From NCBI RefSeq assembly GCF_001665785.1, contig NZ_LZSO01000047.1:1-64000 (forward strand): DNA of 64,000 bases. The letters run 5' to 3'. This stretch comes from Mycolicibacterium peregrinum. GTDB lineage: Bacteria > Actinomycetota > Actinomycetes > Mycobacteriales > Mycobacteriaceae. The notes under the pieces are model-generated. The model had not been told where the DNA came from. It ran no database searches and saw only the letters and a list, made by a program, of their open reading frames with translations. The translations under genes were made by a program, and so were the position numbers. Positions 45,861 through 53,545 of the stretch are shown piece after piece; the stretch's first letter is position 1, and the number at the start of each line of letters is the position of its first letter.

Positions 45861-45987
45861 ATTCCAGAGCTCGTTTTAAAACTCCGGCGTCGACGGATCG
45901 TAAAGGATCTGAGTATTCGGCATGTGCTACAACTTCTTTCATCCTCTGATGGGAATGCCGTGAGATCTTGCGACGGGATTCCGACAC

Positions 45988-46998
45988 TCAGTCGAAGGTG
46001 ACAACGATCTTGTCGGCGGCGCCCGGAGTGGCAGCCAGGCCCAGCGCCTCGTCGACATCGTCGAATCCGAACGTGTGGCTGACGAGCACTGCGTACTTCT
46101 CCCAGTCCGCGACGATGTCGCGGGTGACCTCGAAGATCTCGGTCGGGTACCCCATCGAACCGACAATGGTTATCTCGTTGCTCATGACATTGATGAGGTC
46201 CACTGTTACCGGTTCCTTGTGTACCGCAACCACTCCCAGCTTGGAGCCACGCTTTGCCAGTGCCAAGGCGCTGTCGATCACGGCCGGAACACCCGCGGCG
46301 TCGAGGTACACATCGGTGCCGGCCTTACCCGGCCACACCGAGTCACCAGAACCATGAAGCTCGGTCAGCCTGGCCGCAAGATCGTCCTCAGCGGAGTTGA
46401 CAACCGCGTCGGCACCGACTTTGAGGGCCTTTTCCAGACGGGCGGGGAGCACGTCGACCACGACGACATGGCCCACCCCGCGAGATTTCAACGCGATCGT
46501 CGCACCCAGCCCGATGGGGCCGGCACCGAAGACAACGACCTTGTCAGCCGGACCAGGCGCAACTTGGTTTACCGCATGCCGGGCGACGGCCATGGGTTCG
46601 TTGAGTGCAGCGACCTCGAACGGCACATAGTCCGGGATGACTTCCAGGTTCTTGCCCCGGACGGCGTCGTGCACAAGCAGCAACTCTGCGAGAGCACCAC
46701 GGGCGCCGCCATTTCCGATGATGTCGTCAGGCGACGCCATCGGATCGACAACGACGTGGTCACCGACCGCGAGGTCGGTCACCTCACTGCCGACCGCGAC
46801 GATTTCGCCCGCAGGCTCATGTCCCAGCGGCATGGCGCCCTGATGAGGTGGCAGTCCGCCGATCGAGATGTAGAACGCGTCGGTTCCACAGATCCCGCAG
46901 GCCCGTACCTTCACCAAGGCGTCCCGGGGACCGACAGTCGGGTCCGGTCGTTCGACCACATCGATGTGTCCTGGGCCGTCAACGATCGAAATCTTCAT
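45988..46998 (-). CDS. Zinc-type (MDR) alcohol dehydrogenase without structural zinc lobe
   Basis: 336 residues; AGGAG lies five bases before the ATG at 46998. Catalytic zinc residues in ACGICGTDAF and GHEPAGE, NAD motif GAGPIGLG. The four-cysteine structural zinc segment is missing: the region reads VVDPMASPDDIIGNGG. It resembles threonine/sorbitol-dehydrogenase-like MDRs. It stands between an SDR and the P450 gene in the same minus-strand operon and probably oxidises a secondary alcohol. Confidence 0.86.
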   Translation of the reverse strand: MKISIVDGPGHIDVVERPDPTVGPRDALVKVRACGICGTDAFYISIGGLPPHQGAMPLGHEPAGEIVAVGSEVTDLAVGDHVVVDPMASPDDIIGNGGARGALAELLLVHDAVRGKNLEVIPDYVPFEVAALNEPMAVARHAVNQVAPGPADKVVVFGAGPIGLGATIALKSRGVGHVVVVDVLPARLEKALKVGADAVVNSAEDDLAARLTELHGSGDSVWPGKAGTDVYLDAAGVPAVIDSALALAKRGSKLGVVAVHKEPVTVDLINVMSNEITIVGSMGYPTEIFEVTRDIVADWEKYAVLVSHTFGFDDVDEALGLAATPGAADKIVVTFD

Positions 46999-47049
46999 GT
47001 GCACTCCTGGTTTGGTGGTCAGTTGACGAATGGTCGAGGCTGCACGCAG

Positions 47050-47799
47050 CTACTGAACGCTGTAGCCGCCGTCGACGACGAAGGCGGAACCCGTGCAGTA
47101 AGACGCACTGCGGGTGCACAAAAACAAGATCGCATCGGCGATCTCGGCGGGAACTCCGAAGCGGCCCAGGGGAATGTGGTCGACCTGCGCCTGCTTCACC
47201 TCGGGAACGTAGTCCATCGGGGCGGTCATCCGTGTCTCGATCACCCCGGGTGCCACCGCGTTGACCCGGATTCCGTCAACCGCCCACTGTGCCGCCAGGT
47301 TACGGGTCAGCGACAGCACACCGGCCTTGGCCGCGCCATAACCGGGCACCATTGCCACGGCACGAATCGCCGCCATCGACGCCAGCATCACCACGCTGGC
47401 CCCACCGGCAGCCGCCGAACACTTGAGGGCGCCGTGCAGCGCCGTCGTCAGCCGAAAAGGGGCCAGGAGGTTGACGTTCACCGAGGCCTCGAAGCCCGGG
47501 GCCGTCGACTCGTCCAGGCCACCCGGGAAGTTGGCGCCGGCGTTGTTGACGAGGATGTCCAGGGTCGAGAATTCGGCGGCGAGCTCACCGGTGCCGTCCA
47601 CGTCCGTCACGTCGAGCTGCCGATAGGACAGGCCGTCGAGTTCCACCGCGTAGTGGGAGGGATCGGGTTTGGTACCCGTGACGGTCACCGCTGCGCCGGT
47701 GTCGCGCAACCGCAGCGCCGTAGCGTGCCCGATGCCGCTGGTTCCACCGGTGATCAGCGCGGTGGCACCGGTGAAGTCGAAGGTCAGGTTGTTCGTCAA
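47050..47799 (-). CDS. SDR-family oxidoreductase
   Basis: 249 residues, classical FabG-like SDR. TGGTSGIG at the cofactor site, NNAGANFPG, Ser in LASMAAI, YGAAK and the C-terminal VDGGYSVQ. The ATG at 47799 overlaps the stop of the MBL-fold gene. It probably oxidises a hydroxyl group, perhaps one released by the MBL-fold protein. Confidence 0.88.
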   Translation of the reverse strand: MTNNLTFDFTGATALITGGTSGIGHATALRLRDTGAAVTVTGTKPDPSHYAVELDGLSYRQLDVTDVDGTGELAAEFSTLDILVNNAGANFPGGLDESTAPGFEASVNVNLLAPFRLTTALHGALKCSAAAGGASVVMLASMAAIRAVAMVPGYGAAKAGVLSLTRNLAAQWAVDGIRVNAVAPGVIETRMTAPMDYVPEVKQAQVDHIPLGRFGVPAEIADAILFLCTRSASYCTGSAFVVDGGYSVQ

Positions 47800-49049
47800 G
47801 ACAGCTCCTTGATTCTTTCTCGCAACCAGGCGGATTCCCAGAAGTTGGTGCTCTCTTCGAGCAGGAGTTCGTGTGCGGCGCGCAGAACGCCGATTGCCCC
47901 GGCATGGTCCTCCTGCGCTGCGGTGACCACTTCGGCGAGCCGGATCGAGTTGACCGGGTCACCGTCCTCCAGCAGCACACGGGCCCGGTCCACCAGCGCG
48001 TCGGCACCGGCGAGTTCGACCAGATGTGCTGAAACCGGTTCCACGGCATCGGGATAGAGCTCGGCGGTCGATTGGTGGTGGAACCAGCCGGCGTAGTTCT
48101 CCCAGATTGCGCGGACGTTCCAGCTCACCTTGCCGTAGCCCTGTCCGACTTCGAGCTCGGGCGGCAACTGCACTTCGCGCATCAGGGTGCGGACGTCCTT
48201 GCCCTGGTTCATGCCGGCCACGGTCTCGTCGTGGATGAAGGCCACAGCGTCACGAAGCCTGCCCAATTCCCAGTCGATCCGTTCCCGGCCTGTGATGGGG
48301 CCGAAGTGACCGGTCAGCAGAACCTCGGCTCCGAGTGCCCGAACACGATCAATCGAATCGATGACCGTCAGGGCGTCGCGATAGCGGTCGCCGCGCAAGG
48401 TCACCAGGTTCGGAATATGACCGAAGAGCGCCCCGAAGACGTTGCCGCACAGGCACACCTTCTCGTCGGGTAGCCAAACCACCAGGCTGTCCGTTGTCTC
48501 TCCGCCGGGAGTGGCGAGCAGTTCCAGGCGCCGATCGCCCAGCGACAGCTCGAGCCGATCCTCGACGGTGATCGTCGGGGTGGGCACACCTTGAGGGGGC
48601 GGGGAGCCGCCGAAGCGGCTGGTCGAGTAGGCAATAGCAGACATCACCTTCTCGACCCACGCGAACGACGAGTTCGCGGCCCGGAAGGGTGCCAGCAGTT
48701 CGTTGTCCCTTCGCCATGCCACCCAGTCGGCATGCGCGATGACGTCCGTGCCTGGGTCGCTCAGTACGTCGATGCCACCGACGTGGTCCACGTGCCCCTG
48801 GGTGAGGATGACGTAGCGGATCGGCGTCGAATCGACCGCGTCGTAATTCGACCGGTGCACATGGGCTTCGAAGCCCATGCCGGTGTTGACGACGATCCGG
48901 CCTTCATTGGTCGGGATGAGGAAGGAGTTCGACAGTCCCGGAGACCACCAGATGCCGGGGACAACCTCCTGGGCTGCAGGAGCATTCGCACCGACAATCG
49001 AGTCGGCCCCTGGGCGGCTGCGGTAGATCGGCTCGAAATCGCTCATCAT
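47796..49049 (-). CDS. Metallo-beta-lactamase-fold hydrolase, alkylsulfatase-like
   Basis: 417 residues. The metal motif TQGHVDHVGG is a variant of THxHxDHxGG, with a downstream LLTGHFGP for further ligands. After the MBL domain comes a helical segment WNVRAIWENYAGWFHHQSTAELYP, which matches the dimerisation region of class III alkylsulfatases (SdsA1/Pseudomonas type). Those enzymes hydrolyse sulfate esters of primary or secondary alcohols. It directly follows a sulfotransferase gene, with overlapping start and stop. Other thioesterase-like MBL activities are possible. Confidence 0.8.
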   Translation of the reverse strand: MMSDFEPIYRSRPGADSIVGANAPAAQEVVPGIWWSPGLSNSFLIPTNEGRIVVNTGMGFEAHVHRSNYDAVDSTPIRYVILTQGHVDHVGGIDVLSDPGTDVIAHADWVAWRRDNELLAPFRAANSSFAWVEKVMSAIAYSTSRFGGSPPPQGVPTPTITVEDRLELSLGDRRLELLATPGGETTDSLVVWLPDEKVCLCGNVFGALFGHIPNLVTLRGDRYRDALTVIDSIDRVRALGAEVLLTGHFGPITGRERIDWELGRLRDAVAFIHDETVAGMNQGKDVRTLMREVQLPPELEVGQGYGKVSWNVRAIWENYAGWFHHQSTAELYPDAVEPVSAHLVELAGADALVDRARVLLEDGDPVNSIRLAEVVTAAQEDHAGAIGVLRAAHELLLEESTNFWESAWLRERIKELS

Positions 49050-50293
49050 TGTTCCTTCCTGACGTCGAAACGCTCGAAGTAGAAGTCGAATCGGGAACGG
49101 ATGTCCTCGGGTGAGCGGCCGAAGTGGCGTTCGAGTTCGTAACGCATTCGGCCATGCTTTCCGCGCGGATTGCCGGCGAGATACGCACCGAATGCCGCCT
49201 TGGCCTCACCGGTCATGTCGGTGCCGTTGTGTCCATAGAGTTTTTCGAGGATGGTCAGCTCCTTTCCGTTGAGGTCGTGAAAGGCGATGTCGAGGCTCTG
49301 ATTCGCGGGGATGAGGTCGCGGTCGCGCACACAGGCGCGCAGCAGCGTCTCGACCCGGTCGGTCCAGTAGTCGACCAGAGACTCGGGATCCACGTCGTGG
49401 CGGCGGATGCGATCGCCGTAGGCCAGCATGGTCACCGCCGACTGGATGACCGCCACGGGATCTCGGTGGGTGAAGGCCACCGTGGCATCGGGAAAGGTGT
49501 TGATCAACGGGCCCAACTGCTCACAGTGTTGTGGCGACTTCAGCACCCAGGTGCGTGGTCCACGCAGGAAGGTCAGTGCCTTGAGGATTGTGCGCAGGTA
49601 CGCGTAATGCTCGTTCTGATCCAAGCCGTAATAGAAGTCCCGCCACGAGGGGACCCGCGCGTGCCACTCCAGGACGTAGCTGGCGAAGTCCAGGTCCATC
49701 AGCTCGACTTCTTCTTCGATGGCCGCGGGAAACCTGTCGTGCATCGCCTGGAGCAAGGGGACCATGACCTGCGCCCCTTCGTGTTCCGCGGCGCAGCGGG
49801 CAAATCGGGGATCCGTCCCGTCGACGCCGGGCCCTTCCCCCCTCAGCGGGAAAGGTTCCTGAGACTCCCAGTAGGGCAGCGCTCGCCGGCGGCGGTCCGC
49901 GGCGATGAGATTGACCAGGTGGGTCGTCCCCGAACGAGGAAGCCCCACAACGATGATGGGACGCTCGATCTCGATGTCGTGGATCTCGGGATGCCGGCGC
50001 AGCAGATCCGTCAGCAGCAGGCGCTGAGTCAGCAAGCGAATAATTCTTTGCCGCAGGTTGATTCGATTGAGGTTCGTGTTTCCTCCGTCTGCGTCGATCG
50101 CCGCCGCATACATGTCGAGGCGGGGCCGGAAGTCATCGGACCCGAAGTCGCTGACGCCCGCCCGCTCGATCGCCTCATCGAGCAAGGCGCCGGGGGAAAG
50201 GTCAACGGATAGATCGACGACCTGCTCCAGAACTGCTTGCTGCGTTGCCGTCAGACGCGGCGAGACCAGATCGTCGACTGTGGTTTCCAGCAT
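49046..50293 (-). CDS. PAPS-dependent sulfotransferase family protein (2)
   Basis: 415 residues. PAPS loop VGLPRSGTTHLVNLI near residue 117 and VLKSPQHCEQL further on. It is of the same large mycobacterial type as the protein at 38417 but only distantly similar. It is first in a five-gene minus-strand operon (sulfotransferase, MBL-fold, SDR, ADH, P450) and divergent from IclR-3. A copy of the 15-bp motif inside the coding region (49837-49851) is likely chance. Confidence 0.88.
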   Translation of the reverse strand: MLETTVDDLVSPRLTATQQAVLEQVVDLSVDLSPGALLDEAIERAGVSDFGSDDFRPRLDMYAAAIDADGGNTNLNRINLRQRIIRLLTQRLLLTDLLRRHPEIHDIEIERPIIVVGLPRSGTTHLVNLIAADRRRRALPYWESQEPFPLRGEGPGVDGTDPRFARCAAEHEGAQVMVPLLQAMHDRFPAAIEEEVELMDLDFASYVLEWHARVPSWRDFYYGLDQNEHYAYLRTILKALTFLRGPRTWVLKSPQHCEQLGPLINTFPDATVAFTHRDPVAVIQSAVTMLAYGDRIRRHDVDPESLVDYWTDRVETLLRACVRDRDLIPANQSLDIAFHDLNGKELTILEKLYGHNGTDMTGEAKAAFGAYLAGNPRGKHGRMRYELERHFGRSPEDIRSRFDFYFERFDVRKEQ

Positions 50294-50322
50294 GGCCGAT
50301 ACGCCTCCATGTTGAGTGATGT

Positions 50323-50351
50323 CGAATATTCGTTATATACTTTCCGAATAT
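50323..50351. promoter_or_regulatory. Operator candidate for IclR-3
   Basis: A perfect 10-bp palindrome CGAATATTCG at 50323-50332 and a half-site CGAATAT at 50345-50351 begin 22 bp apart, two helical turns. The AT-rich stretch lies between the sulfotransferase operon and IclR-3 and abuts the IclR-3 start. Confidence 0.6.
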
Positions 50352-51278
50352 ATGAACGAAAAGTTAGGCCCGTCTGCGCCCACGGGTCAAGACCTGTCAC
50401 CCCCGACCACGCGGGTCGTGGACATCGTCGAGTTGCTGCTGCAGCGGTCCGCCGACCCGCTCACGTTGGCCGAAATATGCCGTGAGCTGGACGTGAGCCG
50501 GTCGACCGGCCACGCGATCATGCACACGTTGTGCGCTCGTCAGTGGGTCTCGCGTGACCCACTGAGCGGGAGGTTCTCGTTGGGACCCACGCTGTCGAAA
50601 CTCGGAGGACCCGACAACTTGGCGTCCCATTCACTGCGTGAACCACTTCAGCGCCTGTGCGTCTCGCTCGGCATGCCGACGTGCATCTCTGCACTCGACG
50701 ACCGCACCATCGTCGTCGTCGAGTCCGCTGCTGCGACCGGCACCCGCATACCCGTGCCCGCCGGTGTGCGGCTTCCCTTCGTCGCCCCGTTCGGCCGCGA
50801 ATTCGTCGCCTGGGCACCGGCATCCGCACGCTCGGACTGGATCGCTGCAGCGGGCTCGGTCAACCCGGCCTTTCGCCGGCGAATCCGACAGGTACTGGAC
50901 GAGATTCGAGTCCGGGGCTACGGCATCGAGCGTCTCAGCGATCCGCTCCTGCAAGTGTTCACGGCCCTGAAGGCACTCGACAGCGGCTCACCGCCCGGGC
51001 CGTTGTCCACGCGTCTGGCCGCCGCCGTGGCAGATCTGACCGTGGTCGATCAGCTACCGACAGATGAACCGGATGCGACACCTCTGGCAACCATCTCAGC
51101 TCCGATCTTCGACGCCACCGGCACAGTCGTCATGACGGTCTCGGCGCAGCCGTACCGGACGCTCAGCCGCCAGGAGCTCGAAGCGGTCGGCGCCGGCGTG
51201 GTCGAGTTCGCCCGCAACGTCGAGACATTGTGCCGCTCAACGGAACATGGGTCTCCGTCACCCGTCATCCGTCCCTAA
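50352..51278 (+). CDS. IclR-family regulator (IclR-3)
   Basis: 308 residues from the ATG at 50352; a GTG at 50316 would place the operator inside the gene. The winged HTH is LTLAEICRELDVSRSTGHAI and the effector domain follows. It has the longer linker and C-terminus seen in a subgroup of actinobacterial IclR proteins. No ribosome-binding site is visible before the start, so it may be leaderless. It is divergent from the sulfotransferase operon and next to the isomerase gene, both likely targets. Confidence 0.85.
   Translation: MNEKLGPSAPTGQDLSPPTTRVVDIVELLLQRSADPLTLAEICRELDVSRSTGHAIMHTLCARQWVSRDPLSGRFSLGPTLSKLGGPDNLASHSLREPLQRLCVSLGMPTCISALDDRTIVVVESAAATGTRIPVPAGVRLPFVAPFGREFVAWAPASARSDWIAAAGSVNPAFRRRIRQVLDEIRVRGYGIERLSDPLLQVFTALKALDSGSPPGPLSTRLAAAVADLTVVDQLPTDEPDATPLATISAPIFDATGTVVMTVSAQPYRTLSRQELEAVGAGVVEFARNVETLCRSTEHGSPSPVIRP
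51231..51245. promoter_or_regulatory. 15-bp palindrome copy upstream of the isomerase gene
   Basis: TGCCG-CTCAA-CGGAA matches 12 of 15 positions. It lies in the 3' end of IclR-3, 42 bp before the isomerase start, where a promoter for the isomerase could be. Confidence 0.35.
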
Positions 51279-51287
51279 CGTTCACCC

Positions 51288-51680
51288 ATGACCGAAGCCA
51301 CTGACCTCAACAACTCCATCACCGAAACAGTGAACCGGTACCTGCACCTGGTTGCGACCGGCACTGCGGACCAGATCGTCGAACTCTTCGCCGAGGGAGC
51401 CAGCGTCGAAGATCCGGTGGGCACCACACCCCGCGTGGGATCGACCGAGATCCGAGAGTTCTTTTCGGCTCTGGGCGCCCTCGAACGGACGACCACGCTT
51501 CAGTCGCTGCGCGTCTGCGGGCACGAAGCCGCGTTTCAGTTTCGGATCGCCTTCGACGCCGGCGACGGCCCGTTGCACCTCGAGCCGATCGACACCATGA
51601 CCTTCGACGCCGACGGCAAGATCACCTCGGTCAGGTCCTACTTCACCGCCGCGGACATCAGGCCGGCAGCGGCGGACTAG
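51288..51680 (+). CDS. ksi: Delta5-3-ketosteroid isomerase
   Basis: 130 residues, close in length to the 125-residue Comamonas KSI. The stretch VELFAEGASVEDPVGTTPRV aligns with VALFADDATVEDPVG in that enzyme. All three catalytic residues are present at matching places: Tyr18 (RYLHL), Asp42 (VEDPVG) and Asp102 (EPIDTM). The enzyme moves the C5-C6 double bond of 3-keto-delta5 steroids to C4-C5. It is a direct sign of a steroid pathway. It sits ten bases after IclR-3 and may be transcribed with it. Confidence 0.9.
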   Translation: MTEATDLNNSITETVNRYLHLVATGTADQIVELFAEGASVEDPVGTTPRVGSTEIREFFSALGALERTTTLQSLRVCGHEAAFQFRIAFDAGDGPLHLEPIDTMTFDADGKITSVRSYFTAADIRPAAAD

Positions 51681-52050
51681 ATACCGAGCACCTCACGCGC
51701 CCGATCGATCTCGTCGGGGTCGGCGGTCGTCGGACGAGCCGCAGCTCATCGACATCTTTGGTTCCAGAAATCCTGCACCCGCTCCCCGAGCTGATTCTCC
51801 GGGTCCGGGCCGAGCGCGAACCAGACCGGCGCGGAGAAGTGCGGCCGTTCCGTCCTTCCCGCCGCCCGCCAAGCCTCCGTGACGCGCTCACGCCGAGCGA
51901 TGGTCTCGAAGTCGTACACCGTGGTTTCGCAGACATTCGGGTCAGCCCAGAACCGGATAGTGGTACCGATACGTCCCCTTTCGAGGGGGTTCCGGCGACC
52001 ACCGACGGGGTTGTTTGAACAGAATGTCGCGTTAAGGCCCTCTAGTTGGA
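51677..52050 (-). pseudogene. Remnant of a luciferase-like (LLM) flavin oxidoreductase
   Basis: The minus strand reads LEGLNATFCSNNPVGG, RIGTTIRFWADPN, TVYDFETIARRERVTEAWRA, FSAPVWFALGPDPENQ and LGERVQDFWNQ in one frame, then KDVDELRLV and TTADPDEIDRAREVLGI after two frame changes near 51755 and 51725, ending at 51677. These are C-terminal LLM-family sequences. The N-terminal domain is missing beyond about 52050. The gene is decayed. It partly fills the otherwise gene-free stretch 51681-52451. Confidence 0.75.
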
Positions 52051-52104
52051 CCGCTCAGTGGGAGGCGATGATTCTCGACCGACCTGCCGTAGTACACCGG
52101 TGAC

Positions 52105-52320
52105 GTGGGCGTCCAGGATCCAGTATCGAAACCACGCGTGATCGGACGCGCCATCGGCCGCGGCGAAGTGAACCCTGAGGTGGACCCCGCCGTTGTGCTC
52201 CAGATGATGCTGGCGCCGGCCCTTTCCGTCTCTCTCTTCGACGGGCGAGCGCCGACACACGAGGAGATCGACTCCCTCGTGACGCTGGTCTGCCGCGCAA
52301 CGGCACCTGCGCACACCTGA
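52105..52320 (+). pseudogene. C-terminal remnant of a TetR-family regulator
   Basis: The frame reads RAIGRGEVNPEVDPAVVL, then MLAPALSVSLFDGRAPTHEE, the typical end of a TetR ligand domain. No HTH is present; a stop lies in frame just upstream, near 52090. It looks like the truncated tail of an older regulator next to the LLM remnant, although a frame ending near 52103 (WEAMILDRPAVVHR) may be another piece of the same gene. Confidence 0.6.
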
Positions 52321-52361
52321 GCAAACGACCACTACGTACCTGGTGGCGTCTTGAATTCGTG

Positions 52362-52376
52362 TCCCGATCAGCGGTC
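52362..52376. promoter_or_regulatory. 15-bp palindrome copy upstream of the 52452 operon
   Basis: TCCCG-ATCAG-CGGTC matches 12 of 15 consensus positions and lies 75 bp before the start of the 52452 gene. A further 12 of 15 copy is at 52049-52063, where the LLM remnant begins. Confidence 0.4.
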
Positions 52377-52451
52377 ACCTCCACCTTCGAAATTTCGCAG
52401 TGCCTCCAGACTCGAACGAGCGAGACCGCTGAAAGCCTTTAGGAGACAAGA

Positions 52452-53528
52452 ATGCTGACCGACGAACGGCGCCTTGAGCTGTCCGACATCCTGCGTCCCG
52501 CCGCCCCACCGCGCGAGCTCACCGATATCTACACCGAAGACCAGAAGCGCAGGCTCCTCGACGTCGCACACACCCAGGGTCCGTGGAAACTCATCATCGC
52601 CCAGCACTTCGCCTCGGCCGATGAACTGATGGCCACCATGAGCGGTGCCTTCCCCGAGGGATTCACCCCGTCACTGGATCTGTTCCTCACCCCGACGTTT
52701 CGCGGTTACCTGGCCAGCTACGGCGCCGTTCTGTACCCCGAGTTGCACGACTGCTTCTACAACGCCGGCTTCATCGAGCAGGCCAAGAGCTACTGGAACG
52801 CCGAGTACGCCAAGCCGGAAATGATGCTGTTCAACATCAACGGGCCGTGTGCCAACCGCGATCCCGGCCACCTGGACTCCCCCAGCTTCCGCGGAGTGCG
52901 CCACGAGAACGCCCCCACCTGGCTATGCAGCGTGATGGGCAAGTCCGGCCTGTTCACCGACTACCTGATCAAGATGGCTCAGGTGATCACCTGGTTCTCC
53001 CTCGACGAAGGTTCGGGCTTCACCTACTGGCCCGAGGGTCCACTCAGGCCGCCGGCCCGGGTACTGCCGCCGATCAACAACCGCGGCGTAGTCGTGCAGA
53101 ACGAGATGATGGTGCACCGCGGAGAGGCCAACGGCCCACTGGATCAACAGGTTCCGACCGGCCTGGCGTTCGACACCGTGTTCACCGGCGACCCGGCAGA
53201 CCGCGACCAGTGGCTGCTGAAGAACGGCGATGATGTCATTGCCCGCCACCACACCGACGAGCTGAGGTTCCTCGTCCACTGGTCTGCCGAGGTGTTCTCC
53301 GACTACGAAGAACTCAAGAAGAACATGGACGGCTCGGACGACATCACGATCGAACGTGCGATCGGAATGATGGTCGACGATCTCAAGGACAAAGGCATCA
53401 AGCTCGACGTACCCGGCGAGCCGTTGCACGACCCGGCGTTCATCGGTGCGCTCAACGCCGCCTACGACCTCGGTGGACCCAGCAGCTACCCGGAAGAGGC
53501 TCCGATCTCCGCCTTTCAACTCTCCTGA
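52452..53528 (+). CDS. Conserved protein, possible Fe(II)/2-oxoglutarate dioxygenase-like
   Basis: 358 residues; AGGAGACAAGA precedes the ATG at 52452. I do not recognise the family with certainty. A possible facial triad can be read: His140 and Asp142 in PGHLDSPSF and His222 in MMVHRGEANGP, where HRGxxN resembles the distal histidine of phytanoyl-CoA-type oxygenases. Length and spacing (80 residues between) are compatible. It heads an operon with an SDR and a SnoaL-like gene. A hydroxylase acting on a steroid-like substrate is inference. Confidence 0.6.
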   Translation: MLTDERRLELSDILRPAAPPRELTDIYTEDQKRRLLDVAHTQGPWKLIIAQHFASADELMATMSGAFPEGFTPSLDLFLTPTFRGYLASYGAVLYPELHDCFYNAGFIEQAKSYWNAEYAKPEMMLFNINGPCANRDPGHLDSPSFRGVRHENAPTWLCSVMGKSGLFTDYLIKMAQVITWFSLDEGSGFTYWPEGPLRPPARVLPPINNRGVVVQNEMMVHRGEANGPLDQQVPTGLAFDTVFTGDPADRDQWLLKNGDDVIARHHTDELRFLVHWSAEVFSDYEELKKNMDGSDDITIERAIGMMVDDLKDKGIKLDVPGEPLHDPAFIGALNAAYDLGGPSSYPEEAPISAFQLS

Positions 53529-53545
53529 TCTCGAAGGGACATCTG

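Noticed and set aside
46075..48057. Long plus-strand open frame of 660 codons opposite the Zn-ADH, SDR and MBL-fold genes
   Set aside because: It is antisense to three genes with clear motifs and overlaps; high GC makes long antisense frames common, and its composition (Arg/His/Gly/Asp-rich) fits no protein family.
49837..50571. 13/15 copies of the 15-bp palindrome inside the sulfotransferase (49837-49851) and IclR-3 (50557-50571) genes
   Set aside because: They lie within coding sequence away from any start; a few such matches are expected by chance at this GC content.
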